Of a stretch of 43,405 nucleotides of DNA, positions 1 to 11,267 are shown piece after piece. How positions within the stretch are numbered: position 1 is the first letter of the stretch; each line of letters opens with the position of its first letter. The stretch covers positions 1-43,405 of the forward strand of contig JAKADX010000036.1 of NCBI GenBank assembly GCA_021818505.1, in the 5' to 3' direction. This DNA is from Pseudomonadota bacterium (GTDB taxonomy: Bacteria; Pseudomonadota; Alphaproteobacteria; Acetobacterales; Acetobacteraceae). The notes under the pieces were generated by a model. The model made no database searches. It was not told the DNA's origin and saw only the letters and a program-made list of their open reading frames with translations. A program made the position numbers and the translations under genes.

Positions 1-694
1 ATCTATGGGCGAGCACCGGCACCCGCGCCTCCGCCTGCACGCGGCGCACCAGGCTCTTGCCGCCGCGCGGGATGATCAGGTCGATCAGCCCGGCGGCGCC
101 GAGCATGGCGGCGACATGGGCGCGATCGACATCGGGCGGCACCTGCACGGCTGCGTCCGGGATGCCGGCGGCGCGCAGTCCACGGCACAGCGCGGCATGA
201 ATCGCGTGCGCGGAGTGGCGGCTGTCCGAACCGCCGCGCAGAATCACCGCATTGCCGGATTTGAGGCACAGCGCGGCCGCGTCGGCGCCGACATTCGGCC
301 GGCTTTCGTAGATCATGCCGATGACGCCGATCGGTGCGGCGATGCGGCGGATGCGCAGGCCGTTTGGGCGCGTCCAGTCGGCGAGCGTGCGGGCCAGCGG
401 ATTGGGCAGTGCCGCGATGTCGTCAAGTCCTTGCGCCATCGCCGACACGCGGGCAGGGGTCAGCAGCAGCCGGTCGCGGAACGCGGCGCCGCCGCCGGCG
501 GCGTCAAAGGCGGCGATGTCGTCCGCATTGGCCGCCAGGATCGCCGGCGTTGCATCGCGCAGGGCGGCGGCGGCGCTCCGCAGTGCGGCGTTGCGCGTCG
601 CCGCGTCAAGCCGGGCCACGGCGGCCGAGGCAGCCCGTGCCGCCGGAGCAGCACGGTTCAGCCATTCGGTCGCGGCATCGGCGGTGACGTGCAT
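1..694 (-). CDS. proA: Glutamate-5-semialdehyde dehydrogenase (gamma-glutamyl phosphate reductase), N-terminal part, cut by the left edge
   Basis: ProA reduces gamma-glutamyl phosphate to glutamate 5-semialdehyde with NADPH, the second step of proline synthesis, in the cytoplasm. About 231 codons are visible, starting at the ATG complementary to 692-694, which follows a GAGGGGCAGG ribosome site. The frame stays open to the left edge, so the C-terminal half, including the usual catalytic Cys, is outside. Family motifs seen in the reverse complement are [13 protein letters not shown] (around 295-335) and [17 protein letters not shown] (around 235-275), both typical of ProA. It is the fourth gene downstream of obgE and proB on the same strand, but a protease gene and a small secreted-protein gene separate it from proB. 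Identity is secure; only the extent is truncated. Confidence 0.95.
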   Translation of the reverse strand, partial: MHVTADAATEWLNRAAPAARAASAAVARLDAATRNAALRSAAAALRDATPAILAANADDIAAFDAAGGGAAFRDRLLLTPARVSAMAQGLDDIAALPNPLARTLADWTRPNGLRIRRIAAPIGVIGMIYESRPNVGADAAALCLKSGNAVILRGGSDSRHSAHAIHAALCRGLRAAGIPDAAVQVPPDVDRAHVAAMLGAAGLIDLIIPRGGKSLVRRVQAEARVPVLAHR

Positions 695-727
695 CCTGCC
701 CCTCCTCGCAGAGCCGCCGAGCGGCCC

Positions 728-1174
728 TTAGCGCGTGAACCCGTCGAACGGCGTCAGATAGACGGGGTTGAGCCCTCCGATCGCCTTCTTCGCGGCATCA
801 TCCGGGTGGCCATAGACGATGAGTGACGTCGGCTTCAGCAACGCCAGAAACTCCTTGAGGTGCGTCTTGGCCAGATTATCGATATGCGTGACCACCGCGG
901 CGGAGTTGCGGTAACGCTCGAAAATCTGCACGCTCTTGCCGTCGGCGGAAACATTGTACTCGTATTCGAGCGCGCCCGGCTCGCTCTTGGCGACGGCGGC
1001 GACGATCTTGTGCACCAGCGCCTTGAAGTCGTCCAGCTTGCCGTCCGCGACATCGCCGGTCAGCACCCAATAGACCTGATTGCTGGCGACGGCAGAATGC
1101 ACGGCCGCCTGCGCCGCCGGCATCCCGGTTGCCAGCAGGGCGGCGATCGAAGCGGCGAAGCACAGTTTACGCAT
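728..1174 (-). CDS. Small secreted protein with an antibiotic-biosynthesis-monooxygenase (ABM)-like domain
   Basis: The product has 148 residues. Residues 1-23 form a clear Sec signal peptide (MRKLC, a hydrophobic stretch, then AAQAA), so export to the periplasm is likely. The mature part resembles the ABM ferredoxin-like fold of putative quinol monooxygenases: a YWVLTGDV strand, a long helix, ALEYEYNVS, then IFERYRNSAAVVTHI. The frame extends upstream to 1270, but the ATG at 1174 has GAGGA five bases before it and starts the signal peptide exactly, so I use it. ABM proteins are usually cytoplasmic and cofactor-free; an exported one is less common. It lies between the protease gene (92 bp upstream) and proA (33 bp downstream), all co-directional. 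Substrate and function are unknown. Confidence 0.75.
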   Translation of the reverse strand: MRKLCFAASIAALLATGMPAAQAAVHSAVASNQVYWVLTGDVADGKLDDFKALVHKIVAAVAKSEPGALEYEYNVSADGKSVQIFERYRNSAAVVTHIDNLAKTHLKEFLALLKPTSLIVYGHPDDAAKKAIGGLNPVYLTPFDGFTR

Positions 1175-1266
1175 GACGTTCCTCATTGAATGGTTCGTGC
1201 CGTCGTTCGGCCGGCGGAGTGTCGCGGTGGCGATGGCACCTGTAAAGCACCCGTCATGACCCGCTG

Positions 1267-2610
1267 TCATTCGTCTGCGGCCAGCCGCAGGGCGACCCAG
1301 CGCGCGCCGTCCTTGCCCGCCACCAGCAAAGCGACCCGGTCCGCCCCTGTACGGGCCACCGCCTCCAGCGCCGCCCGCAGCGCCGCCGGAGTGGCGACCG
1401 GCTGGTCGCGTGCCCGCAGGATCAGGTCATCGCGCGCGATGCCGGCTTCGGCCGCCGGACCGTTCGGATCGACGGCCGTCACGACCAGCACCGGCGCCTC
1501 ATGCGCCCGCCGCCGCTCGCTCACCCGCATCCCTGGATCGGACGGCGTGGCCATCGGGGTGCGCAGATCGCGCGGCATTTCCGGCAGCGCGGAGGCGAGC
1601 ATCGTCGGATGCGGATCCTCCACGACCGTCAGCGCAACCTCGGCGGGCTTGCCGTCGTGCAGCAGGTCCACCGTCACCATGCGACCGACCGGAGCCTCGG
1701 CGAACTGCCGCAGCACCGCGCGCCCGGTGCGCGCCGCCTGCCCGTCAATGCGCAGCAGCACATCGCCCGGCACGATGCCCGCCTGCGCCGCCGGTCCGCC
1801 CGCCGCCACCGCGGCGACCACGCTGCCCTGCGCCGCCCCCAGCCCGAGGCCCTGCGCGAGGGCGTTGTCCACCTGCTGCACCTGCATTCCCGCCCAGCCG
1901 ATATGCGCGGTGCCGGAGCGGATGAGCTGATCGACGATGAACGCGGCGTCATGCGCGGGCAGCGCGAAGCCAATTCCGATGGAGCCGGTGTTGTGCGGCG
2001 AGGAATAGAGCGCCGTGTCGATGCCGACGACATGCCCGCTGGTGTCCACCATCGGTCCGCCAGAGTTGCCGTGGTTGATCGCTGCATCGGTCTGTATGAA
2101 ATCGTCGTAGTGCGTTTCCCGGATGTTGCGGTCCAGACCGCTGACGATGCCGGCGCTGACCGAGATGCCGACGCCGAGCGGATTGCCGATCGCGAACACC
2201 GGATCGCCGACGCGCAGTGCGTCGCTGTCGCCCCAGGTGAGCACCGGCACGGAGCGGCCGACATCGACTCTCAGCACGGCAAGGTCGATCAGGCTGCTGA
2301 TATAGACAACGGTTGCCTGCTTCGTCGGAATGTCCCGGCCGCTGACGAGGATGCGGTCGGCGCCGGCGATGACATGGCGGTTGGTGACGATCATCCCTGA
2401 CGCCGTCACGAAGAATCCCGATCCCCAAAAGGCCGTCGGATGATGTGCGCGGGCGGTGATCGCCTCGATATTGACCACCGCGGGCAGCAATGGCGCAAGC
2501 CGTGCTGCCATGTCGGGCGGCACCTCCGCCGCCCCCGCGCGGCCCGCTGCCAGCGGCAACATCATGACAAGCATGAAAGTCGCCAGGCGATGACGCCATG
2601 GTCCGGTCAT
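1267..2610 (-). CDS. Periplasmic trypsin-like serine protease with two PDZ domains (HtrA/Deg family)
   Basis: The product has 447 residues. Residues 1-28 are a signal peptide (hydrophobic core TFMLVMMLPLAAG, ending GAA). A chymotrypsin-fold protease domain follows with His79 (VTNRHVIAG), Asp109 (LIDLAVLRV) and Ser183 (NHGNSGGPMVD), a complete triad. Two PDZ-like regions follow, at about 225-320 and 360-445 (GSVVAAVAAGGPAAQAGI and VDPNGPAAEAGI). This is the architecture of DegP/DegQ-type envelope quality-control proteases. The frame is open back to 2928, but the ATG at 2610 has GGGGAG eight bases upstream and begins the signal peptide; the longer N-terminus overlaps proB and is Arg-rich noise. 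It sits 58 bp downstream of proB. Its exact physiological substrate cannot be read from the sequence. Confidence 0.9.
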   Translation of the reverse strand: MTGPWRHRLATFMLVMMLPLAAGRAGAAEVPPDMAARLAPLLPAVVNIEAITARAHHPTAFWGSGFFVTASGMIVTNRHVIAGADRILVSGRDIPTKQATVVYISSLIDLAVLRVDVGRSVPVLTWGDSDALRVGDPVFAIGNPLGVGISVSAGIVSGLDRNIRETHYDDFIQTDAAINHGNSGGPMVDTSGHVVGIDTALYSSPHNTGSIGIGFALPAHDAAFIVDQLIRSGTAHIGWAGMQVQQVDNALAQGLGLGAAQGSVVAAVAAGGPAAQAGIVPGDVLLRIDGQAARTGRAVLRQFAEAPVGRMVTVDLLHDGKPAEVALTVVEDPHPTMLASALPEMPRDLRTPMATPSDPGMRVSERRRAHEAPVLVVTAVDPNGPAAEAGIARDDLILRARDQPVATPAALRAALEAVARTGADRVALLVAGKDGARWVALRLAADE

Positions 2611-2668
2611 GCGCAATCTCCCCGCCGATTCGCTGTCCGGAACGAAACTAGCAGAAGCCGGACGGCTG

Positions 2669-3784
2669 CTAAAGCAGCACCAGGTCGTCGCGGTGAATGA
2701 GTTCGTCGCGCCCGCGCCAGCCGAGGATCGCCTCGATCGCCTCGCTGCGGTTGCCGATGATGCGCGCGGCATCCGCGCTGCCATAGGCGGACAGGCCGCG
2801 CGCCAGCAGTGTTCCATCCGCGGTGCGCACCTCGACCGGGTCGCCGCGCTCGAACGTGCCCCCGACCGCCCGTACGCCCGCCGGCAGCAGCGAACTGCCG
2901 CGCCGCAGCGCCCGTGCCGCGCCGTCATCCACCGTCAGCGTGCCGAGCGGCGCGAGCGTGCCGGCGATCCACCGCTTGCGTGCCGAGCGCCCCTCCGGCG
3001 TTGGCAGGAACCAGGTGCAGCGCGCACCCTCGGCCAGCGCGCGCAGCGGGTGCGGGCGGTGGCCGAAGGCGATCGCCATCGCCGACCCCGCGCCGGTGGC
3101 GATGCGCGCCGCCACGAGCTTGGTGCGCATGCCACCCGATGAATAGCCGGGCGGCGGTTCGCCCCCCATCGCCTCAATTTCCCCCGTCACGGCAGTAACC
3201 AGCGGGATATGCGCGGCCTCCCGGTTGCGCCGGGGATCGGCGGTGTAAAGCCCGTCGATATCGGAGAGCAGGATAAGCACGTCGGCCTCGATCATCTCCG
3301 CGACGCGCGCGGCCAGTCGGTCGTTGTCGCCGTAGCGGATTTCCGCGGTCGCCACGCTGTCGTTCTCGTTGATGACCGGGATGCAGCCGAACCCGAGCAG
3401 GGTGGTGAGCGTCGCGCGCGCATTGAGGTAGCGCCGCCGGTCCTCGGTGTCGTCAAGGGTCAGCAGCAACTGTGCCGCGGTCAGTCCGTGCGCCGACAGC
3501 GCCTCGGTCCACGCCTGCGCCAGCCGGATCTGCCCGACCGCCGCCGCCGCCTGCTTCTCCTCGAGCCGCAGCCGTGCCTGCGTCAGGCGCAGGCTCCGTC
3601 GCGCGAGCGCGATGGCGCCGGAGGACACCACCAGCACCTCGACCCCGCCTGCGCGCAGCGCCGCGATGTCGGCGGCGACGGTGGCAAGCCAATCCTGCCG
3701 CGGCGCTGCCTCCTCCGGATCGACGACCAGCGCGCTGCCGATCTTGACGACGATCCGGCGCGCTTCGGTGAGGTTGGGAGGCAT
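2669..3784 (-). CDS. proB: Glutamate 5-kinase with C-terminal PUA domain
   Basis: ProB phosphorylates glutamate with ATP, the committed and usually proline-inhibited step of proline synthesis. The 371-residue product matches full-length family members. The amino-acid kinase domain spans about 8-260, with VVKIGSALVVD near the start, VSSGAIALA, PVINENDSVAT and LLSDIDGLYTADPR. A PUA domain occupies about 280-365 (VDDGAARAL, GVRAVGGTFERGDPV). The start is the ATG at 3784, 12 bp after the obgE stop, so it is probably cotranscribed with obgE. In many alphaproteobacteria obgE, proB and proA are contiguous; here two extra genes split proB from proA. Confidence 0.97.
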   Translation of the reverse strand: MPPNLTEARRIVVKIGSALVVDPEEAAPRQDWLATVAADIAALRAGGVEVLVVSSGAIALARRSLRLTQARLRLEEKQAAAAVGQIRLAQAWTEALSAHGLTAAQLLLTLDDTEDRRRYLNARATLTTLLGFGCIPVINENDSVATAEIRYGDNDRLAARVAEMIEADVLILLSDIDGLYTADPRRNREAAHIPLVTAVTGEIEAMGGEPPPGYSSGGMRTKLVAARIATGAGSAMAIAFGHRPHPLRALAEGARCTWFLPTPEGRSARKRWIAGTLAPLGTLTVDDGAARALRRGSSLLPAGVRAVGGTFERGDPVEVRTADGTLLARGLSAYGSADAARIIGNRSEAIEAILGWRGRDELIHRDDLVLL

Positions 3785-3796
3785 TTGCGGATAACC

Positions 3797-4864
<1,068 letters not shown>

Positions 4865-4882
4865 TCAGCGGCGAGGGTCCGG

Positions 4883-5155
4883 CTATTCCGCTGCCGCGGC
4901 CGGCGGCATTTCGACCGAGACCTGCACGCGGCCCTCGGCGCGGCGCTCAAACTTCACGCGGCCGTCGATCAGCGCGAAGATGGTATGGTCGCGGCCGAGG
5001 CCGACATTGCGACCCGGCTTCATCTTGGTGCCGCGCTGGCGGATGATAATGTTGCCGGCGCGCACGTCCTCGCCGCCGAACTTCTTGACGCCGAGACGGC
5101 GGCCCGCCGTGTCGCGCCCGTTGCGCGAGGAGCCGCCGGCTTTCTTGTGGGCCAT
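4883..5155 (-). CDS. rpmA: 50S ribosomal protein L27
   Basis: L27 reaches into the peptidyl-transferase centre of the large ribosomal subunit. The 90-residue product starts [15 protein letters not shown] and has the conserved [17 protein letters not shown] and [15 protein letters not shown] segments, with a short Ala/Glu tail typical of this group. No N-terminal cleavage extension of the Firmicute type is present. It follows rplU by 19 bp and must share its promoter at 5571-5598. The terminator at 4815-4855 lies just downstream. Confidence 0.98.
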   Translation of the reverse strand: MAHKKAGGSSRNGRDTAGRRLGVKKFGGEDVRAGNIIIRQRGTKMKPGRNVGLGRDHTIFALIDGRVKFERRAEGRVQVSVEMPPAAAAE

Positions 5156-5174
5156 GGGGTTCTCTCCTTCGGAC

Positions 5175-5489
5175 TCAGGCCGCGCGGATTTCGGCCACGC
5201 GCAGCACGGTAACGTGCTGGCGATGCCCGCCGCGGCGGCGGGAGTTCTTGCGGCGGCGCTTCTTGAACACCAGCACCTTGTCGAGCCGGTCCTGCGCGAT
5301 CACGGTCGCGGTCACGGCCGCCCCCGCGATGGTCGGCGCGCCGAGCGTGAGGTTGCCGTCGGCACCGAGCGCGAGAACGTCGGTAAAGGTGACGGTCGCA
5401 CCCGGCTCCGCCTCCAGCTTCTCGACCTTCAGCACGGCGTCGGGCGTGACGCGGTATTGTTTTCCGCCGGTGCGGATGACTGCGAACAT
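5175..5489 (-). CDS. rplU: 50S ribosomal protein L21
   Basis: L21 is a 23S-rRNA-binding protein of the large subunit. The 104-residue product starts [14 protein letters not shown] and contains the basic [16 protein letters not shown] block used in RNA binding. The open frame extends 13 codons further upstream, but the ATG at 5489 matches the universal L21 N-terminus and lies at a normal distance from the -10 at 5571-5576. It is the first gene of the rplU-rpmA unit. Confidence 0.98.
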   Translation of the reverse strand: MFAVIRTGGKQYRVTPDAVLKVEKLEAEPGATVTFTDVLALGADGNLTLGAPTIAGAAVTATVIAQDRLDKVLVFKKRRRKNSRRRGGHRQHVTVLRVAEIRAA

Positions 5490-5570
5490 CGGTCTCTGTC
5501 CTGTCGCCGCCAGGTGGTGCGGCTGCAAGCAAACGGGGCGGCCGGGAAGCCCGGTCGCCGGGAGAGGCGG

Positions 5571-5598
5571 GTTATAGCGGCGGCGCGCGGCGAGTCAA
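5571..5598 (-). promoter_or_regulatory. Sigma-70-type promoter of rplU-rpmA
   Basis: On the minus strand a TTGACT -35 (5593-5598) and a TATAAC -10 (5571-5576) are separated by 16 bp. It lies about 80 bp upstream of the rplU ATG and faces away from the tRNA-Ser promoter 30 bp further on. Confidence 0.75.
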
Positions 5599-5627
5599 CG
5601 GCGGCGGGCGGGCAGACCCCATGCGAG

Positions 5628-5656
5628 TTGCCGCAGCGCCCGGGGCTGCCTATAAC
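5628..5656 (+). promoter_or_regulatory. Sigma-70-type promoter of tRNA-Ser
   Basis: TTGCCG (5628-5633) and TATAAC (5651-5656) are exactly 17 bp apart. The predicted start, near 5663, is about 10 bp before the mature tRNA 5' end, as expected for a monocistronic tRNA gene. Confidence 0.75.
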
Positions 5657-5673
5657 CCCGCCGCCGCCAGGAT

Positions 5674-5765
<92 letters not shown>

Positions 5766-5955
5766 AATAGCGTAAATCCAAGGGATTATGACGCAGCGTT
5801 CTTCGGCGGCCGCTGCGGCCTTCGTCGCGGGGCGCGAGGCCGCTGCCGGTGGCGTTCCCGAGTAGCCCTGACATGACCGCGCTGCGCGGACCAGCGGCGA
5901 CGCAGAGCGTCGGCCCGTTCGGCATCGATTTCGAACCCACTGTCAGGCGCATCGC

Positions 5956-6375
5956 TCACCGGATCGACGCGGCAGCATCCGGCCGGGTGGCCGGTGCCGT
6001 CTGGGAATGGGCGGAAGGTTCGCGTTCGCTCCGTTCCTGCATCTCAAGGCCCAGAAAGTAATTGAGAGCCGTGCGGATGACCGCGATCGCGCCCAGCTTG
6101 CCGATCGCGTCCCAACTCGGCGCGACTGCCGTTGAGAGGATGTCGGCTCCCAGTTGGAATTCGAGCGCGATCGCCAGGAACCGCGCCAGCGTGAGGCGGA
6201 CGTCCACGAAGTCTTCCACGTTGGGTGGAAACGACCCGCGAACGAAACGCTGGCCGGCGAGGACGACGCCCATGCAGATCATCAGGGCACCGATGGCCTC
6301 GATGGCCAGCTTGAGCCAGAGCACCAGAGTGACGACGACATCCTCGACGTGCATCTCGGCCGGTGATGCGATCAT
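5956..6375 (-). CDS. DUF1622 family membrane protein
   Basis: The product has 139 residues. It matches the DUF1622 pattern: an N-terminal VEDVVVTLVLWLKLAIEAIG membrane helix (about 9-40), then LARFLAIALEFQLGADIL (about 68-85), then APSWDAIGKLGAIAVIRTAL and NYFLG (about 87-112), giving two to three membrane segments. The last 25 residues are hydrophilic and low-complexity. The start is the ATG at 6375, with AGGT about seven bases upstream. The family's function is not known to me. It is divergent from the RND operon, with 237 bp between them in which I see no further gene. Confidence 0.85.
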   Translation of the reverse strand: MIASPAEMHVEDVVVTLVLWLKLAIEAIGALMICMGVVLAGQRFVRGSFPPNVEDFVDVRLTLARFLAIALEFQLGADILSTAVAPSWDAIGKLGAIAVIRTALNYFLGLEMQERSEREPSAHSQTAPATRPDAAASIR

Positions 6376-6612
6376 GCTGACTACCTATGCAGTTCCCGCT
6401 GGAAACCTCGGGCTGATCAATGCAGGCGGGGCATTTCCAGTCCAATGAAACGAAAGCGACCTGGCGCGCCAGACAACGGGCGCGCGCGCTGCCGTGAGCC
6501 TACGCAACGTCCAAACCACAAGTTGACGTGCGGCAATGCCCGCAAAGCCGTTCAGGACCCCTAGAATAAACTGATCACGCGTTTGAATTTCGCTCGCTGT
6601 CGGGAGGGCGCC

Positions 6613-7827
6613 GTGCATCTGCCACATGGTCGGATCGCTGACCCCACACCGAGCGTGCGTCGTGGCGGTCGTACCGGGTTGCGCAGGGGGCGGCCTGATC
6701 TCGCCACCGTGTTCCTGCTCCTGGCGATGTTGCTCGTGCTTGCGCCGTCAAGCGGGTTGAACGCGCAACCGTCTCCCTCGGCGTCCGCCGTGCCGGTCGG
6801 TACGGTACTCGCCCAGAGTAAGCCTGTCGCGGCCAGCCTGGAATTCGTCGGCCGCATCGAGGCGGTCGCCCGGGTTGATATCCGCGCCCGCATCACCGGC
6901 TGGTTGCAGGCGGTGCTGTTCAAGGAGGGGAGCATCGTCACGAAGGGCGAGCCGCTGTTTCGCATCGAGCGCGACAGCTACGAGGCAGCGGTGCAGCAGG
7001 CCCAGGGCGACTTCGTAAAGGCCCAAGGCCAGTACGACTTTGCCGTCGTGCAGCGTCAGCGCGCCGAGGAACTTGTCAGGACGCAGTCCACCCCGGTCGC
7101 CACTCGCGATCAGCGCATCGCCGAGGAAAAAACCGCCCAGGGCCAGACGCTGACGGCGGCCGCGGCTCTGCGCAAGGCACAGATCGACCTTGGATATACA
7201 GAGATCGATGCCCCAATCGACGGGCAGATCGGACGCACCACCTTCACGGCGGGAAATCTGGTCGGTCCCGACAGCGGGATACTCGCAACGATTGTCAGCC
7301 GTGATCCCATGTACGCGACGTTCCCTGTCAGCGAGACGGAGTTTCTCGAATTGCGGCGACGCGGACGAGGCACCAGCGACGCCGATAGGGCCGGTGCCCG
7401 CGTCAGGCTGATGTTTCCCGACGGCACGGTCTATGGCCATGAAGGGACGATCAACTTCGTCGACGTGACCGTTGACCGTCGCACGGACACGATCCTGGTG
7501 CGCGCATCCGTCCCGAATCCCGATGGCCTGCTGGTGGACGGGCAACTGGTCCGGGTCGTGGTGGAGCAAAAGACGCCTGAGGAGAAAGTGCTGGTACCGC
7601 AGGCCGCGCTGATCGCCGACCAGCAGGGACCATACGTCTTCATCGTCCAAGACGGCAAGGCCGAGATCAGACGCCTCAAACTCGGGCCGGAAAAAGGGCC
7701 GGATGTCGTTGTCGAACAGGGCCTGAAAGGCGGCGAGCAGGTCATCGTGCAGGGATTGCAGACGCTGCGTCCGGGCGCCCTGGTCACCGCCAGCCCGCTC
7801 GCGCCGCCGGCGGGTCAGGCGCAATGA
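6613..7827 (+). CDS. RND efflux pump periplasmic adaptor (membrane fusion protein)
   Basis: Adaptors of this kind link an inner-membrane RND transporter to an outer-membrane channel. A hydrophobic N-terminal anchor or signal lies at about 31-46 ([14 protein letters not shown]). A lipoyl half-motif follows ([20 protein letters not shown]), then a coiled-coil hairpin of about 60 residues ([19 protein letters not shown] onward), the second lipoyl half ([14 protein letters not shown]), a beta-barrel and a C-terminal membrane-proximal domain ([19 protein letters not shown]). I start at GTG 6613, which has GGGAGGG four bases upstream; a TTG at 6583 is a weaker alternative. It overlaps the transporter gene by ATGA, so the two are translationally coupled. 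No regulator or outer-membrane channel gene is adjacent. Substrates are not predictable. Confidence 0.92.
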   Translation: MHLPHGRIADPTPSVRRGGRTGLRRGRPDLATVFLLLAMLLVLAPSSGLNAQPSPSASAVPVGTVLAQSKPVAASLEFVGRIEAVARVDIRARITGWLQAVLFKEGSIVTKGEPLFRIERDSYEAAVQQAQGDFVKAQGQYDFAVVQRQRAEELVRTQSTPVATRDQRIAEEKTAQGQTLTAAAALRKAQIDLGYTEIDAPIDGQIGRTTFTAGNLVGPDSGILATIVSRDPMYATFPVSETEFLELRRRGRGTSDADRAGARVRLMFPDGTVYGHEGTINFVDVTVDRRTDTILVRASVPNPDGLLVDGQLVRVVVEQKTPEEKVLVPQAALIADQQGPYVFIVQDGKAEIRRLKLGPEKGPDVVVEQGLKGGEQVIVQGLQTLRPGALVTASPLAPPAGQAQ

Positions 7828-10800
7828 TATCGTCTGTCTTCGTCGATCGTCCGCGATTGGCGATTGTCATCGCAATCGTGATGGTCATCGCGGGCGCCGC
7901 GTCGCTGCTGGTCATCCCGGTCGCGCAGTACCCGGACATCGTGCCGCCGCAGGTTTCGGTGACGACGACCTATCCCGGCGCGTCGGCGGCGGTGGTCGAT
8001 GCCACGGTCGCACAGCCGATCGAGGCGCAGATCGTCGGCGTGGACAAGATGATCTACATGAAAAGCGTCAGCGGCAATGACGGCAGCTATTCGTTGAAGG
8101 TGTCGTTCGAGCTGGGCACGAACCCTGACATCAACACCGTGAACGTCAACAACCGCGTTCAGATCGCACTCGCCAAACTGCCGCAGGAGGTCCGCCAGCA
8201 GGGTATCACGGTAAAGAAGCAGTCCTCCGCGCTGCTCGGGGTGATCGCCGTCACCTCGCCCAAGGGCAGCTATGATCCGATCTTCATCTCCAATTACGTC
8301 ACCATCAACCTGCTCGATTCGATCCGCAGCACACCCGGCGTCGGCGACGCTGCGCTGTTCGGCCCAGCCGACTATGCGATGCGCATCTGGCTGCGCACCG
8401 AGCGTCTGACCGGGCTTGGGCTGACACCGGGAGACATCGTCGGGGCGATCCAGTCGCAGAACGTCCAAGCGGCGGTGGGGCGGATCGGCGCGCGGCCGAT
8501 CTCCAACGACCAGCAACTGCAACTGACCATCCAGACAAAGGGCCGCCTGGTTTCGCCCAAAGAATTCGACGACATTGTCATCCGCACCAATCCGGACGGA
8601 TCGGTGCTGCGGCTGCGGGACGTGGCGCGGGTGGAGTTGGGAGCTGCCAACCTTGACCGCGACACGCGGCTGAATGGGCGCCCAGCGGCGCTGCTGGCGC
8701 TCTACCAGGCGCCCGGAGCTAACGCCCTGGCGACGCTGTCGGCGGTGAAGAGCCTGCTCGCCGAGCGCGCGCATGACTTCCCGAACGACCTGGAATGGAA
8801 GGTGGTGTACGACCCAACTAGATTCGTCACGGCGACGATCCACGAGGTGCAGAAGACGCTCGTCGAGGCCTTTGTCCTCGTCGTGCTGGTGGTCTTTCTG
8901 TTCCTCGGCAATCTGCGCGCGACGCTGATTCCCACTGTTGCCGTGCCGGTGAGCCTGATCGGCGCGTTCATCGTGCTCAACGCGGTCGGCTATTCAGCGA
9001 ATACCGTGTCGCTGCTTGCGGTTGTGCTGGCCATCGGCATCGTCGTGGACGACGCGATCGTGGTGGTCGAGAACGTCGAAGCGGTGATGGAGGCGCACCC
9101 AGAACTCTCGCCGGCGGAGGCGACCAAGCGAGCGATGGCGCAGATCACGGCGCCTATCGTGGCGATCACCCTCGTGCTGCTCTCGGTGTTCGTGCCGGTT
9201 GCGTTCATTCCGGGAATCTCGGGCGAACTGTTCCGGCAGTTCGCCGTCACGGTCTCGGTGGCGATGCTGCTGTCGGCGATCAACGCGCTCACGCTTTCGC
9301 CCGCCCTCTGCGCGATCCTGCTGCGGCCGCATCACGGGCCGCGGCGTGGCCCGATCGGCTGGCTGATGCGCGGGATCGACTGGGTCCGCGACGCCTACGG
9401 AGCGGCGGTCGCGCGACTGGTCCGCATTGCGGTCATCGGTCTCGTGATCGTCGCGGCTTCGGCCTTCGGCGTCTGGAAGCTGGGCCAGATCACGCCCACC
9501 GGCTTTCTGCCCGAGGACGACCAGGGAGCGTTCTTCGTGGTGGTGCAGCTGCCCGAGGGAGCGTCGGTGGGACGCACGACGGCGTTCGTGCAGCAGATCG
9601 AATCCCTGCTGAGCAAGGAGGAAACCGTCGCCGACTATTCCGCCACGGTCGGTCTCAACTTCATCGACAACTATTCCCAACCCAACGCGGCATTCCTGAT
9701 CGTGACGCTCAAGCCGTTCGAGGAGCGCCTGGACCCGACGCGTGGCGCGCCGGCGGTCATGGCCCGTCTCGCGCGCGAGTTGCGCATGCTGCGCGGCGGC
9801 ACGGCGGTGCCGATTGCGCCGCCGCCGATCATCGGCTTGGGCACCGGCGGCGGGTTCAGTTACGTGTTGCAGGCGGTGAGCGGCGGCGATCCGAAAGCAA
9901 TGGCCCAGGTGCTGCGCGGGCTGCTGGTGGCGGCCAACCAGGATCCAAGCCTCAGCCGCGTGTTCAGCACCTTTGCCGCCGACACGCCGTCCGTCTATCT
10001 CGATATCGACCGGGACAAGGCGCAGGTGCTGGGCGTCAAGCTCAGCGATATTTTCCAGACGCTGCAGGCGATGCTCGGCAGCTCCTACGTCAACGACTTC
10101 AACCTGTTCGGACGCACCTGGCAGGTGCAGGTGCAGGCAGAGGCGGCCGATCGTGCCAGCGTCAACGATATCGACATGCTGCATGTCCGCAGTGCCAACG
10201 GCGAGATGATCCCGCTGCGCAGTCTCGTCCAGCGGCGGCTGGTTCTGGGACCTCAGGCATTGATCCGGTACAACAATCGCCTCGCTGTCACTGTCCAGGG
10301 CAGCCCGGCGCCGGGCGTGTCGTCGGGCCAGGCACTTGCGGCAATGCAGACGGTCGCCGCCCGCACCCTGCCGCCGGGCTATCGTGGCGATTGGACCGAC
10401 ATCTCCTTCCAGGAGAAGCGTGCGGAGGGGACAACCGGCCCGATCCTGGCAGCGGCGGTGCTGTTCGCCTATCTGTTCCTGGTGGGCTTGTACGAGAGCT
10501 GGACGATCCCGGTCCCGGTGCTGCTGTCGGTGACGGTAGGCGTGGTCGGTGCGTTTGCGGCCATCGTATTGGCACATCTGACGCTCGACCTGTATGCGCA
10601 GATCGGTCTGGTCGTGCTCATTGCGTTGGCAGCCAAGAATGGCATCCTGATTGTGGAGTTCGCCAAGGAGCAGCGAGAGCACGGCGTGCCGTTGCTGGCG
10701 GCGGCCACCGAGGGGGCGCGGCTGCGCTTCCGCCCGGTGATGATGACGTCTTTGGCCTTCATCCTCGGCCTGTACCCGCTCGTCGTCGCCAAGGGAGCGG

Positions 10801-11036
10801 CCGAACTGGCGCGGCGCGACGTGGGAACGCCGGTGTTCGGCGGCATGCTGGCTGCGTCCATCATCGGCATCTTCGCGATACCGGCGCTGTACGTGATCTT
10901 CCAGTGGGCGAGAGAGATGCTGCGCCCAGGCCTGCGAAAGCGACCGCCGGCCGAACGGCCCGCGGGGGCGAACACGCGTGCGGAGAAGACGCGCGTCGTG
11001 CCAACTCCCGAGCCGGAACGCGACCTGCATTCATGA
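7824..11036 (+). CDS. RND efflux transporter, HAE1 (AcrB/MexB) family
   Basis: The product has 1,070 residues, the usual size for a proton-driven HAE1 pump. The N-terminus [16 protein letters not shown] is the standard TM1 entry. TM4 carries the proton-relay pair Asp409-Asp410 ([15 protein letters not shown]), and the TM10 lysine is present in [15 protein letters not shown]. Two large periplasmic loops (about 30-335 and 560-870) and 12 membrane helices can be followed. The gene starts inside the adaptor stop codon. The C-terminal tail of about 40 residues is hydrophilic ([14 protein letters not shown]). Identity as a multidrug-type pump is secure; its substrate range and partner channel are not visible here. 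Confidence 0.96.
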   Translation: MISSVFVDRPRLAIVIAIVMVIAGAASLLVIPVAQYPDIVPPQVSVTTTYPGASAAVVDATVAQPIEAQIVGVDKMIYMKSVSGNDGSYSLKVSFELGTNPDINTVNVNNRVQIALAKLPQEVRQQGITVKKQSSALLGVIAVTSPKGSYDPIFISNYVTINLLDSIRSTPGVGDAALFGPADYAMRIWLRTERLTGLGLTPGDIVGAIQSQNVQAAVGRIGARPISNDQQLQLTIQTKGRLVSPKEFDDIVIRTNPDGSVLRLRDVARVELGAANLDRDTRLNGRPAALLALYQAPGANALATLSAVKSLLAERAHDFPNDLEWKVVYDPTRFVTATIHEVQKTLVEAFVLVVLVVFLFLGNLRATLIPTVAVPVSLIGAFIVLNAVGYSANTVSLLAVVLAIGIVVDDAIVVVENVEAVMEAHPELSPAEATKRAMAQITAPIVAITLVLLSVFVPVAFIPGISGELFRQFAVTVSVAMLLSAINALTLSPALCAILLRPHHGPRRGPIGWLMRGIDWVRDAYGAAVARLVRIAVIGLVIVAASAFGVWKLGQITPTGFLPEDDQGAFFVVVQLPEGASVGRTTAFVQQIESLLSKEETVADYSATVGLNFIDNYSQPNAAFLIVTLKPFEERLDPTRGAPAVMARLARELRMLRGGTAVPIAPPPIIGLGTGGGFSYVLQAVSGGDPKAMAQVLRGLLVAANQDPSLSRVFSTFAADTPSVYLDIDRDKAQVLGVKLSDIFQTLQAMLGSSYVNDFNLFGRTWQVQVQAEAADRASVNDIDMLHVRSANGEMIPLRSLVQRRLVLGPQALIRYNNRLAVTVQGSPAPGVSSGQALAAMQTVAARTLPPGYRGDWTDISFQEKRAEGTTGPILAAAVLFAYLFLVGLYESWTIPVPVLLSVTVGVVGAFAAIVLAHLTLDLYAQIGLVVLIALAAKNGILIVEFAKEQREHGVPLLAAATEGARLRFRPVMMTSLAFILGLYPLVVAKGAAELARRDVGTPVFGGMLAASIIGIFAIPALYVIFQWAREMLRPGLRKRPPAERPAGANTRAEKTRVVPTPEPERDLHS

Positions 11037-11253
11037 GCGCATCGGCGGAAAGGTGAAGCGGCGCGCGCGGGTCGAGGAACCAGAGGCAGTCCCCAGAACC
11101 AAGTCAGCGTGGCGGTCGCAACCCAATAACATTCCTGTGACAGATGAAATCAACCGGTGGACGCATGCCTGCATCGCACACAATATCACATGAATGGGGT
11201 CGACGAACGCTGAGGGGGACAAGAAGCGGCATCGAATGGTGGCGTGCCAAGCC
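11037..11253. other. Non-coding stretch upstream of the DUF3141 operon
   Basis: The whole gap runs from the RND stop (11036) to the DUF3141 start (11409), 372 bp. The first 217 bp hold no ORF with family character, no tRNA-like fold and no clear terminator that I can see. The remainder contains the FNR/FixK-type box (11254-11267), a candidate -10 (11290-11295) and a leader of about 107 bases. Confidence 0.5.
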
Positions 11254-11267
11254 TTGATTTGAATCAA
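11254..11267 (+). promoter_or_regulatory. FNR/FixK/Anr-type box upstream of the DUF3141-pta-ackA operon
   Basis: TTGAT-TTGA-ATCAA is a perfect match to TTGAY-N4-RTCAA. It sits in a larger palindrome with 8-bp perfect arms (11252-11269, CCTTGATT and AATCAAGG). A CATTAT hexamer at 11290-11295 would give a start near 11302, placing the centre of the box (11260.5) at -41.5, the standard class II activator position. The ATG of DUF3141 lies 142 bp downstream of the box. Confidence 0.8.

Noticed and set aside
6385-6627. An 80-residue minus-strand ORF between DUF1622 and the RND adaptor
   Set aside because: It overlaps the chosen adaptor start, has no clear ribosome site and its translation has no family character.
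8994-11030. A 678-residue minus-strand ORF opposite the RND pump
   Set aside because: It is rich in His, Arg, Gln and Asp, the usual antisense shadow of a GC-rich gene, and lies fully inside a clear HAE1 transporter.
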